Shown here: in pieces, positions 1-7,891 of the stretch
How positions within the stretch are numbered: position 1 is the first letter of the stretch
How the letters are laid out: the number at the start of each line of letters is the position of its first letter
NCBI GenBank assembly: GCA_012839325.1
Contig: DUNQ01000029.1
Span: 17,397-81,396, forward strand
Origin: Candidatus Cloacimonadota bacterium
GTDB lineage: Bacteria > Cloacimonadota > Cloacimonadia > Cloacimonadales > Cloacimonadaceae
Direction of reading: 5' to 3'
DNA length: 64,000 bases
Made by a program: the position numbers and the translations under genes
Notes under the pieces: model-generated
Databases searched by the model: none
The model's input: the letters and a program-made list of their open reading frames with translations, nothing else
What the model was told of the DNA's origin: nothing

Positions 1-21
1 AGTAAATAGGAGAATTGTTCA

Positions 22-786
22 GTGAAATTAAAAGATATATTGATACAGCTGGAAAGGTATGCGCCTAAAGAGCTTGCGCAGGATTGGGACAACGTTGGCT
101 TGCTTATCGGTGAGCCGGATAGAGTCGCCAAAAAAGTGTTGATAGCGCTCGATGCGGGAGCCATGGGGATAGACTATGCCATCGAGCATGGATATGATCT
201 CATTCTCACGCATCATCCGCTTATCTTTCAGCCGCTAAGAAATATCAGCAACCCCAATATAATCAAGATGATAGAGCATAAGATTGCCCTGATTAGCATG
301 CATACGAATTTTGATGCTGCAATAGGCGGGGTCAATCATGCGCTTGCCAATGCTTTGGATCTGGAAGTGATAGAGCCATTGGGAGATAGCGCTAAAAAGG
401 AGCTGGGGCTTTTGTGTCATGCAGATTCGCCGCAAAACTTAAACGAGCTCTCCGAAAAGGTGAAGGAAAATCTCAACGTTCCGCGGCTGAGGCTGTGGAC
501 AGCGGGGCGAGATGATGATGCACGCTACCTACGCATTGCCATCTGTGGCGGAGCGGGGGGTGCATCGCTGGCTCTCGCCGAAGAGAAAGCAGATATCTTC
601 ATCAGCGGAGATCTTAGCTATCATAGCTTCTTAGATAGCAGTATTCCCATCATCGATGCAGGACATTTCTACACAGAATATCCGGCATTGGAGAAACTGG
701 CTGAATTGCTTATCCCTACGGGGCTTGAGAGCTTTGTTTTGCCTCAAAATCTGCACGAGTGGCACAACTTTATTCGTTATTACTAA
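22..786 (+). CDS. Nif3-like dinuclear metal-center protein (DUF34/YbgI family)
   Basis: The 254-residue product matches the Nif3/YbgI family, conserved proteins that bind two metal ions; their cellular role is unsettled, though some act as GTP cyclohydrolase-like hydrolases. The early metal-ligand motif LTHHPL is visible near residue 63, along with the MHTNFD motif near residue 94 and a late GDLSYH-type histidine. It lacks the PII-like insert of longer relatives. The chosen start is GTG at 22, preceded by a GGAGAA ribosome-binding site. It is followed by a tRNA-Arg gene, so it probably ends an operon that begins outside the window. The family call is firm and the function open. Confidence 0.88.
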   Translation: MKLKDILIQLERYAPKELAQDWDNVGLLIGEPDRVAKKVLIALDAGAMGIDYAIEHGYDLILTHHPLIFQPLRNISNPNIIKMIEHKIALISMHTNFDAAIGGVNHALANALDLEVIEPLGDSAKKELGLLCHADSPQNLNELSEKVKENLNVPRLRLWTAGRDDDARYLRIAICGGAGGASLALAEEKADIFISGDLSYHSFLDSSIPIIDAGHFYTEYPALEKLAELLIPTGLESFVLPQNLHEWHNFIRYY

Positions 787-802
787 GCTCGGTGATAACT
801 TT

Positions 803-831
803 TTTGTTGACAAAAAAGCCCTTTGTAGAAT
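803..831 (+). promoter_or_regulatory. Possible tRNA-Arg promoter
   Basis: A TTGACAAAAAA box starts at 807, about 42 nt before the tRNA, and TAGAAT lies at 826-831. TTGACA is only 13 nt from TAGAAT, whereas TTTGTT at 803 gives a 17-nt spacer, so the exact -35 is uncertain. The same TTGACAAAAAA box occurs at 22533, 49 nt upstream of the other tRNA cluster. Confidence 0.3.
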
Positions 832-848
832 CTTGAAAGAACCAGTGC

Positions 849-925
849 GCGCCGTTAGCTCAATTGGATAGAGCATCTGACTACGGATCAGAAGGTTAGG
901 GGTTCGAATCCCTTACGGCGTGCCA
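849..925 (+). tRNA. tRNA-Arg (anticodon ACG)
   Basis: The acceptor stem pairs 849-855 with 915-921 (one G-U pair), followed by discriminator G and an encoded CCA (923-925). The anticodon stem TCTGA/TCAGA encloses the loop CTACGGA, giving anticodon ACG. The T-arm contains GGTTCGAATCC. It is a single tRNA between the Nif3-like gene and the cytidylyltransferase. Confidence 0.97.
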
Positions 926-946
926 TTTTTTATATATGGAGAAAAT

Positions 947-1339
947 GTGATAAAAGTATTGACCTACGGAACTTATGACCTCTTTCATTATGGGCATTTG
1001 AGGCTGCTTGAGAGGGCTAAGGAGCTGGGGGACTACCTTATCGTTGGCATTTCTACAGACGAATTTAATCATATCAAAGGCAAGGTTTGCGTTTATCCCT
1101 ATGAAGAGCGCGCTGCAATCGTTCAAGCAATCTCTTACGTGGATGAAGTTATCCCGGAAGAAAATTGGGAGCAAAAAGTGCGTGATGTGATTGAAAATGA
1201 GATAGATATCTTCGTAATGGGCGATGATTGGAAGGGTGAGTTCGACTTCTTGGAAGAGCATTGTCGCGTGGTCTATCTTCCGCGCACTGATGGAATCTCT
1301 TCTACCGAAATCAAGGAAGATATCAAAAACGGAATCTGA
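947..1339 (+). CDS. Glycerol-3-phosphate cytidylyltransferase family (TagD-like)
   Basis: This 130-residue protein has the TagD-type nucleotidyltransferase signature: TYGTYDLFHYGHL at the N terminus (HxGH-type site) and a late GISSTEIK motif. TagD makes CDP-glycerol from glycerol-3-phosphate and CTP. The open frame extends back into the tRNA, but the start is placed at GTG 947, which follows GGAGAAA with good spacing and gives the family's usual length of about 130 residues. Two CDP-glycerol glycerophosphotransferase-like genes follow directly, supporting a role in a glycerol-phosphate polymer or decoration. Other small cytidylyltransferases of this fold, such as ethanolamine-phosphate or FAD synthetase-like enzymes, cannot be fully excluded. 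Confidence 0.85.
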   Translation: MIKVLTYGTYDLFHYGHLRLLERAKELGDYLIVGISTDEFNHIKGKVCVYPYEERAAIVQAISYVDEVIPEENWEQKVRDVIENEIDIFVMGDDWKGEFDFLEEHCRVVYLPRTDGISSTEIKEDIKNGI

Positions 1340-1342
1340 GCC

Positions 1343-2383
1343 ATGCGCTATCTCTTTTACATTACAAAGCAATATACTCCTGCGGTGATACGTCCGCTTA
1401 CTCGCTTGCTTAGCAGAGAGGGGCGGGATTGGGCGGTGCTTTGCTCTCCTGAAATGAAGTCGTTTGTGGAAGAAGAACTGCGTCCTCCCAAGTGCTTTCT
1501 CAGGCTGGATCAGGTGATAGACTATGCGCCTGATTTCGTGCTCACGCCGGAGAATCGTGTTCATCATAGATTGCCGGGTGTGAAGGTTCAGCTTTTCCAC
1601 GGTTTGGGCGTGGAGAAAAAGTCTCACTTTGTTATACGGGGCTTCTTTGATGTTTATTTCACGTCAGGGCCTTATGTTACGCGTCGCTTTTTGAAGATGC
1701 AGAGAAGAAAGAAGTATTTTAAGGTCTTTGAAACCGGTTGGATCAAGATTGATGGCATCTTAGAAGGTGAGATTGAGGGGCTCAGGCAAAGGTTGAATAT
1801 CCCGTCCGATAAGAATATCGTTCTCTATGCGCCCACTTTCAGCCGCAGCATGCAAAGCGCGTCGAAGCTCTCGCAGATTATTCCTAAGATCATGAAGGAT
1901 GATGAGTATTGGCTTTTCAAGTTCCATCCCATTATGCCTAAAGAGCTTATACAGCCTTTCAAAGAGATGGATCCTACGCGGGCGCTGTATGTCACAGATG
2001 CGGATATCACGCCCTATTTGCACTTGGCTGATGTCATGATTTCGGATACCTCTTCGGTGGTATATGAGTTTTATGCGCTAAACAAACCAGTTATCACTTT
2101 TCGCGGGATAAAGGGCATCAATCGAGCCATCGATGTGGAAGATGAAGCTGGGCTGAGAGAGGCTTTAGATTTGCTCCTAAAAGAGCCTCAAAGGCAGTTG
2201 GACGTGATTTCGGAGGTCATGGGGGAGATCAACCCCTATCTGGATGGAAGTATCGCGCGGCGCACTCTTGAGGCATTGGACGCTATCGATCCGGGTGAGT
2301 TTCCTCATAAAAGAAAGCCTAAGAACCTAATGCGGAAACGGAAGTTTGAAAAGCAAACAAAAAAGCTGGGAATTGATGGATAA
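1343..2383 (+). CDS. CDP-glycerol glycerophosphotransferase family protein (TagB/TagF-like)
   Basis: The 346-residue protein has the C-terminal GT-B-like features of TagB/TagF enzymes: VLYAPTFS near residue 158, KFHPIMP, and ADVMISDTSSVVYEFYALNKP. In that last segment the D-SS-V-E pattern corresponds to the nucleotide-sugar/CDP-glycerol site. Such enzymes transfer glycerol-phosphate from CDP-glycerol to a membrane-linked acceptor on the cytoplasmic face. It lies 3 nt after the TagD-like gene and ends in a basic tail (RKRKFEKQTKK), consistent with peripheral membrane binding. The exact acceptor is unknown, and in a Gram-negative cell it is unlikely to be classical wall teichoic acid. Confidence 0.8.
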   Translation: MRYLFYITKQYTPAVIRPLTRLLSREGRDWAVLCSPEMKSFVEEELRPPKCFLRLDQVIDYAPDFVLTPENRVHHRLPGVKVQLFHGLGVEKKSHFVIRGFFDVYFTSGPYVTRRFLKMQRRKKYFKVFETGWIKIDGILEGEIEGLRQRLNIPSDKNIVLYAPTFSRSMQSASKLSQIIPKIMKDDEYWLFKFHPIMPKELIQPFKEMDPTRALYVTDADITPYLHLADVMISDTSSVVYEFYALNKPVITFRGIKGINRAIDVEDEAGLREALDLLLKEPQRQLDVISEVMGEINPYLDGSIARRTLEALDAIDPGEFPHKRKPKNLMRKRKFEKQTKKLGIDG

Positions 2384-2404
2384 GAGGGTGAATTAGAGGT
2401 ATAA

Positions 2405-3421
2405 ATGGTTTTATCACACTATCTTCTCAAGCCTTTCTATTCCACGATGTGGCGGCTGCTTAACGTCTTCAAAAAGCGCGAGGAGACGGTCTTTTATTGT
2501 CATACTTTGGTGGATATGGAGAATTGGCTGCCCGTTCAGAAGCACCTCAAGCCCATTGAGATTGTCACCGATAAGAAAGCCGTTTATAAAGAGCTGAAAA
2601 ACCAAGGGATTAAGGTCAGGCGCTTACCCGTCTTTCCCAAGGCGGCGATCATGTGTAGAGTTTCTGCTCATAAGTTCCCTTCCTCAAAGGTGATGAAGAT
2701 AGGACTAAAGCATGGTGTGCACTACTTTAAGCGCATCGGCTCCGCAAAGTATTACTCTCATTTTGCGCTTTATCTCTATGGTTCTGAAGATGACCTTGCC
2801 ATTGCAAAGAAAGCGGGGGTGAAGTGCGGCAAAGTGGGTGGCTTCCCCAAACTCGATCCTTATCTGAATCAAGAACCGGAGGTGCGAGAGCCCGGGGCAA
2901 AGCCAAGAATCCTTTTTACAGCTACTTACGATAAAAGTGGCATGAGCGGAATTGAGTTTTGGGTTGATAGACTCGCCGAACTCACCGCCGATTACGAGAT
3001 CTACGTGAGCGTGCATCCATGGACTTCGCCTGAGTATATAAAGAAGCTGAAAGATACTCCCGGCATTACTTTCATCCAGGGGACACCTCTGCCATATATC
3101 CAAAAAGCTGATGTCTGCATAGTGGATACTTCCTCCATCACGGCGGAATGTTCTGCGATGGATAAGCCTATCATCTCTTGGAAGATCCCGCCTGCGCCGC
3201 GAAGTGTGCCCGAGATTCTTGCCCTCATTGCCGATATCAGCGTACAGATAGATACTTTTGATCAGCTTGTGCCGGCAATTCAGCGTTCTTTGGCGAATCC
3301 GGGTGAATACGCACATAAACGTGCCGAGGCAAATAAGATCTTCTTTGATGCGCTTGATGGCAAGGCGGGGGAGCGTTCTGCAAGCCTCATTACCGAGCTT
3401 TTACCGGAGTTGATACCATGA
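2405..3421 (+). CDS. Second CDP-glycerol glycerophosphotransferase-like protein
   Basis: The 338-residue protein is shorter and more divergent than its neighbour but shares the family pattern: RILFTATYDKSG in mid-protein, YVSVHPW, then ADVCIVDTSSITAECSAMDKP. AGAGGT precedes its ATG. It overlaps the next gene by 4 nt (ATGA). A tandem TagD plus two TagB/F-like pair suggests priming and extension (or alternative acceptors) in one pathway. The role is inferred from family and context, and a different phosphopolyol substrate is possible. Confidence 0.7.
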   Translation: MVLSHYLLKPFYSTMWRLLNVFKKREETVFYCHTLVDMENWLPVQKHLKPIEIVTDKKAVYKELKNQGIKVRRLPVFPKAAIMCRVSAHKFPSSKVMKIGLKHGVHYFKRIGSAKYYSHFALYLYGSEDDLAIAKKAGVKCGKVGGFPKLDPYLNQEPEVREPGAKPRILFTATYDKSGMSGIEFWVDRLAELTADYEIYVSVHPWTSPEYIKKLKDTPGITFIQGTPLPYIQKADVCIVDTSSITAECSAMDKPIISWKIPPAPRSVPEILALIADISVQIDTFDQLVPAIQRSLANPGEYAHKRAEANKIFFDALDGKAGERSASLITELLPELIP

Positions 3422-4161
3422 TGCTTTGCGATGCTCATGCACACTTGGCAAATCTTTCTAAGAAGGTGGATATAGAGCCGCTCTTGGCTGCTGCAAATGA
3501 TGCGGGAATCAAGGCTTGGCTCTCAAATGCACTTACTAAAGAAGAGCTTGCAGTCTATGAGAGGCTTGTCCGGCTTCCTGATTTTAACTTGCGCTATAGC
3601 GCCGGGATACATCCCTTTTGGCATGAGTGCGATCTGGAGCTTGAAGATATTACCTCTCTTGCTGATCAGCGAAAGATATGGGCGATCGGGGAGATAGGGC
3701 TGGATAGAGCAAATAAGGATCACGCCGAGATGAGAGAGCTCTTCATAGAGCAGCTCAAGCTGGCAGTGGAATACTCCCTGCCCGTGGTTCTGCACATCGT
3801 GGGACATCAGCAAGAAGCTTATAACATTCTGCGCGAATATCCGCTTAGATATCTCACGCACGGCTATGCGGGGCATGTAAATCCCATGCAAAACTTTCTT
3901 AAGTTCGATATGTTTTTCACTATCAGCCGGCGTATTATCAGGGAAGATAAGAGGGATCTCTTAAAGCTTATGCTAAACAGCGGGCGCTATCTTTTCGAGA
4001 CGGATATCACTGCGGAGTATGTAGTTGAGGGTGAAAAGAATCCCTTGCTCAGACTACTTGACTTAGTTGAACAGTGTTCGCATATCAGCGGCATCCCGAT
4101 CAATGAGCTCATCAGCGTGCAGGCAGAGAACTACGAGAAGCTGACAGGAGAGAGACTATGA
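3418..4161 (+). CDS. TatD family metal-dependent hydrolase
   Basis: This 247-residue TIM-barrel hydrolase shows the TatD metal-site pattern: CDAHAHL at the N terminus, IGEIGLDR around residue 91, LHIVGH around residue 122 and FETDI near residue 198. Family members are 3'-5' DNA/RNA exonucleases or other phosphohydrolases in the cytoplasm. It is translationally coupled on both sides: the start overlaps the upstream stop (ATGA) and its own end overlaps tcdA by 4 nt. It is slightly divergent from canonical TatD, so the substrate is uncertain. Confidence 0.85.
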   Translation: MMLCDAHAHLANLSKKVDIEPLLAAANDAGIKAWLSNALTKEELAVYERLVRLPDFNLRYSAGIHPFWHECDLELEDITSLADQRKIWAIGEIGLDRANKDHAEMRELFIEQLKLAVEYSLPVVLHIVGHQQEAYNILREYPLRYLTHGYAGHVNPMQNFLKFDMFFTISRRIIREDKRDLLKLMLNSGRYLFETDITAEYVVEGEKNPLLRLLDLVEQCSHISGIPINELISVQAENYEKLTGERL

Positions 4162-4916
4162 CAGACTTTAGCCGCACAGAGCTACTCATAGGAGCGCAGG
4201 CTTTGGACATGCTCAAAGAAACCACGGTCTGCATCGCAGGCTTGGGCGGAGTGGGCTCCTATGCCGCAGAAGCGCTTGCTCGCGCGGGCATCGGACACTT
4301 TATCCTCATAGATTTCGATACAGTCGGCGCCAGCAATCTCAATAGACAGCTTTTGGCTACCCTTGACACCATAGGCAAGCACAAAACCACTCTCATGGAA
4401 GAGCGTATCGCCTCTATCAACAAAGAGGCAAGGGTAGAGTGTCACCGCGTATTCCTCGACGAGAACAACCGCAAAGAGCTTTGCTTTCCTGCCGATTATG
4501 TGATAGATGCCATAGATAGCCTCGGCCCCAAGATCGGGCTTTTGGAGGATCTCGCGCGCAACAGACGCCGCTTCATCTCCATCATGGGCGCAGGAAACAG
4601 GCTGGACTCCACCAAGATACATCTGGATAAGATCAGCAAAAGCTATAACTGCCCTCTTGCGAGAAGGGTGCGTAAGTTCCTCCGCCGTCGCGGGATAAAG
4701 CTGGACTTCCCCTGCATATACTCCAGCGAACTGCCCATGAAGACCTTGGGTGAAGTAGAAAGCGACAACGAGCTTACTCTTGAGCGAGGACGCAAGCGCC
4801 AGACCATCGGCTCCATCAGTTATATGCCCTCGATAATGGGCATGATGGCGGCCTCCTGGGTGCTCCGAGATGTGATCTCAAAGAGCAAGAAAGAACAGAC
4901 TGAACAACAGGGATAA
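4158..4916 (+). CDS. tcdA: tRNA threonylcarbamoyladenosine dehydratase TcdA
   Basis: The 252-residue E1-like ThiF/MoeB-fold protein has an ATP-binding GLGGVGSYAAEALARAG motif near residue 29, then DFDTVGASNLNRQ near 51 and DAIDS near 116. TcdA (CsdL) uses ATP to cyclise t6A37 in ANN-decoding tRNAs to ct6A. Length and the absence of a sulfur-carrier partner gene fit TcdA better than ThiF or MoeB. It is the last gene of the operon that begins at the TagD-like gene, overlapping tatD by 4 nt. Confidence 0.88.
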   Translation: MTDFSRTELLIGAQALDMLKETTVCIAGLGGVGSYAAEALARAGIGHFILIDFDTVGASNLNRQLLATLDTIGKHKTTLMEERIASINKEARVECHRVFLDENNRKELCFPADYVIDAIDSLGPKIGLLEDLARNRRRFISIMGAGNRLDSTKIHLDKISKSYNCPLARRVRKFLRRRGIKLDFPCIYSSELPMKTLGEVESDNELTLERGRKRQTIGSISYMPSIMGMMAASWVLRDVISKSKKEQTEQQG

Positions 4917-5064
4917 CGTCCCTCATAAATAGTAGATAAAAGCATGAAGTATAGATCTTTTACACTAAATAGTGAGCATCATTCGTTTTATTTATCGCTT
5001 GACATAATACCACAATCAAGTCAGGCTGCACCAATATTTAGAATGTAAATTATAGGAGATAAAC

Positions 5065-6210
5065 ATGGATTACTTTTTGACTGAAGACCAGCTTGAGATG
5101 CAGGAAATAGCCCGCAGGATAGCCCAGGAAAGGATGAAACCTGTGTCAGAGCAATACGACAAGGACGGCACTTTCCCTTGGGACATAGTGGAAGTCATGC
5201 GTCAGAGCGACCTCTTTGCCATACTCGTGCCGGAAGAATATGACGGCATCAGCGGCATGGTGATGGATCTCGCAGTGGTCACCGAAGAGCTTTGCACGGT
5301 TGATGCAGGCATCTCTCTTGCTTTTGGAGCCACCGGCTTGGGCATGTATCCCATCCTTCTTGCCGGCAGCGAAGAGCAGAAACAGAAATACCTTCCGCAG
5401 ATTGCAGCCGGTGAACAACTTGCAGCCTTTGCACTCACCGAAGCCAATGCCGGAAGCGATGCCAGCGCAATAGAGACCACAGCCCGCAAAGACGGAGATC
5501 ATTACATCTTAAACGGCACCAAACAGTGGATCACAAACGGTGGCGAAGCAGGCATCTACACCGTATTTGCCATGACCGATCGTTCACGCGGCGCACGCGG
5601 AGCATCCTGCTTTATAGTAGAGAAAGACACCCCCGGTTTCAGCTTCGGCAAAAAGGAAGACAAGATGGGAATACGCGCAAGCTCCACTCGTGAACTCATC
5701 TTTGAAGACTGCCGCATCCCGAAAGAGAACCTCGTGGGACGCGAAGGCACCGGCTTCATTACTGCAATGAAGGTCTTTGACAAATCTCGCCCCATGGTTG
5801 GCGCTCAAGCCATAGGCGTTGCCCGCGGAGCTTTTGAAGCCGCAGCTCGCTATTCCAAGGAAAGACGCCAGTTTGGCCAGCCCATCTCTAGTTTCCAAGC
5901 TGTGCAATTCATGCTCGCCGATATGGCAACCCAGATAGAGGCCGCCCGTGCGCTGGTATTTCAGACAGCACGCATGATTGACTCCGGCGCCAGACGCTAT
6001 GCCAAAGAGAGCGCGATGTGCAAATACTTCGCCTCGGACGTCGCCATGAAAGTGACGGTCGATGCAGTTCAGATCCTCGGCGGATATGGCTATATGAAAG
6101 AGTATCCCGTAGAGAAGATGATGCGCGACGCCAAGATTCTTCAGATATATGAAGGAACGAACCAAATCCAGCGCGGAATCGTAGCATCGAACCTGCTCAA
6201 AGAATTCTAA
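5065..6210 (+). CDS. Acyl-CoA dehydrogenase (short-chain/butyryl-CoA type)
   Basis: The 381-residue length is typical of short-chain acyl-CoA dehydrogenases. Visible motifs are AFALTEANAGSDASAIETTA (FAD/substrate site, about residues 122-141), QWITNGGEAG, and YGYMKEYPVEKMMRDAKI followed by IYEGTNQIQR. The Glu of IYEGT is the expected catalytic base. The enzyme oxidises acyl-CoA to enoyl-CoA with electrons passed to ETF, or runs in reverse in fermentation. No etfAB genes are adjacent. GGAGAT lies 8 nt before the ATG. A 148-nt AT-rich gap upstream suggests its own promoter, but I could not define one convincingly. Confidence 0.93.
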   Translation: MDYFLTEDQLEMQEIARRIAQERMKPVSEQYDKDGTFPWDIVEVMRQSDLFAILVPEEYDGISGMVMDLAVVTEELCTVDAGISLAFGATGLGMYPILLAGSEEQKQKYLPQIAAGEQLAAFALTEANAGSDASAIETTARKDGDHYILNGTKQWITNGGEAGIYTVFAMTDRSRGARGASCFIVEKDTPGFSFGKKEDKMGIRASSTRELIFEDCRIPKENLVGREGTGFITAMKVFDKSRPMVGAQAIGVARGAFEAAARYSKERRQFGQPISSFQAVQFMLADMATQIEAARALVFQTARMIDSGARRYAKESAMCKYFASDVAMKVTVDAVQILGGYGYMKEYPVEKMMRDAKILQIYEGTNQIQRGIVASNLLKEF

Positions 6211-6238
6211 AGACTTACACTAAAAGAGTTCGATAGAC

Positions 6239-6799
6239 TTGGCAAAGATCCTCGTTCAAACCTGTTGCGCGCCCTGCCTCATCGCCCCATACAAGCGGTT
6301 GATAGAAGCAGGGCACGCCGTCTCTGCCTTTTGGTATAACCCCAATATCCACCCCCTGTTAGAGTATCAAAAGAGACGTGATACCCTGCGCGACTTTGCC
6401 TCTGATGAAGGCTTTGAACTCATAGAAAGGGACGACTATGGTCTGCAAGAGTTCCTCAGCCACACCATGGACGACATTGAGGCAAGATGTGAATATTGCT
6501 ATCGTAGCCGCCTTGAAGCAAGCGCAAAGCTCGCCAAAGAACGCGGATTTGATGCCTTCACCACCACGCTTTTGTATAGCCGCTATCAAAAGCACGAGCG
6601 CATCATAGCGATAGCCCAAGAGATGTCTCGCCTGTATGAAATAGACTTTTTCTATGAAGACTGGCGCCCACTCTGGCAAGAGGGGATACGCCTCTCCAAA
6701 GAAGAAGGCATGTATAGACAACAATATTGCGGCTGCATATTTAGCGAAGAAGAGCGTTACCGTGAGCAAATACACAGAAACAGACCTAAGAAAAGTTAG
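6239..6799 (+). CDS. queH: Epoxyqueuosine reductase QueH
   Basis: The 186-residue protein matches QueH (DUF208), which performs the last step of queuosine biosynthesis in tRNA as the non-orthologous alternative to the cobalamin enzyme QueG. Its iron-sulfur ligands are visible: CCAPC near residue 9, CEYCYRSRLE near 86, and YCGC near the C terminus. The start is TTG at 6239 with only a weak purine-rich upstream site, and the N terminus (AKILVQTCC) starts exactly where the family does. The 3' end overlaps the next gene by 38 nt. Confidence 0.9.
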   Translation: MAKILVQTCCAPCLIAPYKRLIEAGHAVSAFWYNPNIHPLLEYQKRRDTLRDFASDEGFELIERDDYGLQEFLSHTMDDIEARCEYCYRSRLEASAKLAKERGFDAFTTTLLYSRYQKHERIIAIAQEMSRLYEIDFFYEDWRPLWQEGIRLSKEEGMYRQQYCGCIFSEEERYREQIHRNRPKKS

Positions 6800-7694
6800 C
6801 ACATACTCCATTCAAGATCGCCCCAGCATCGTGGATAAATCCCTTTTTGCCCAGAAAGGAGAGGTGGATACCGCCTCATTCCTGGATTGCCTACCCGAAA
6901 TACTCAGTGCGAAAGACCTAAGAGAGCTCATCCCGCGCATAAGGGAAGCTAAAGCCAAAGAGAAAGGTATCATACTCGGCATGGGCGGGCACGTGATCAA
7001 ATGCGGCTTAGCCCCTCTTTTCATAGAGATGATAGAGGCGGGCTATGTCTCTGCCATCGCCGTGAACGGCTCCGTTATCATACACGACTTCGAGATCGCC
7101 TTTTTCGGGCAAACCTCAGAGGATGTAGGCAGCGCCTTGGCAGACGGCTCTTTCGGTATGGCTGAAGAGACCTCAGAAATGCTGAACAGCTTCATCAAAA
7201 AGGGTAGAAACGAAGGCTTAGGCCTCGGCGAAGCAGTAGGCAAAGAAATACTCAGTCTTGCACCTAATAAAGAGCTTTCCCTGCTCGCAATGGCATATAA
7301 ATACGACATCCCCATCACGGTTCACGTAGCAATCGGAACGGATATCATACACCAAAGCCCTCATGCAGACGGCGCAGCGATAGGGGAGTGTTCTCACCGC
7401 GATTTCCGCATTCTTTGCCACCAGGTAAGTAAGATGAATGATGGCGGCGCATATCTCAATTTCGGCTCTGCTGTGGTCTTACCGGAGGTGTTCCTCAAAG
7501 CGCTCACCGTAGCCCGCAACATCTATGGCGAGGTAAAAGACTTCACCACCGCCGTCTTTGATATGAACCAACACTATCGCGCAAGAGTAAATGTGGTGCA
7601 AAGACCCGTTCTCACCGGTGGCAAAGGCTATTATTTCATTGGGCAACACGAGATCCTCATCCCGCTTTTGATAAAAGCTCTTTTGTATTCCTAA
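6762..7694 (+). CDS. Conserved protein of unknown function (possibly deoxyhypusine synthase-like)
   Basis: This 310-residue protein has no family I can name with confidence. The open frame extends to 6654, deep inside queH, but GTG 6762 follows GAAGAAGAG with 7-nt spacing and gives a sensible N terminus (SKYTETDLRK). Notable segments are GIILGMGGHVIKCGLAPL (about residues 70-87), VNGSVIIHDFEIAFFG, and YDIPITVHVAIGTDIIHQ (about 190-207). The glycine-rich loop and the DIPITVH segment recall the NAD-binding fold of deoxyhypusine synthase, but this is only a resemblance. It has no signal peptide or membrane segment. Translational coupling to queH suggests co-expression. Confidence 0.6.
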   Translation: MSKYTETDLRKVSTYSIQDRPSIVDKSLFAQKGEVDTASFLDCLPEILSAKDLRELIPRIREAKAKEKGIILGMGGHVIKCGLAPLFIEMIEAGYVSAIAVNGSVIIHDFEIAFFGQTSEDVGSALADGSFGMAEETSEMLNSFIKKGRNEGLGLGEAVGKEILSLAPNKELSLLAMAYKYDIPITVHVAIGTDIIHQSPHADGAAIGECSHRDFRILCHQVSKMNDGGAYLNFGSAVVLPEVFLKALTVARNIYGEVKDFTTAVFDMNQHYRARVNVVQRPVLTGGKGYYFIGQHEILIPLLIKALLYS

Positions 7695-7891
7695 TCCCTT
7701 TTTATGTGTGATGCTGTTTTACTCAAAAGATGAAATAATGGCAAGCTAACTAACGCCATGATAATAGCTAAGCGCATTCAGACATCACTACACTACAAGA
7801 AAAAACTTGCCAAAGCAGACAGTCTAATAAACTTGGCAGAAATATATTTTAAGTGCTTCACACATTACTTTGAAAGCCCATAGGAGAGTCA

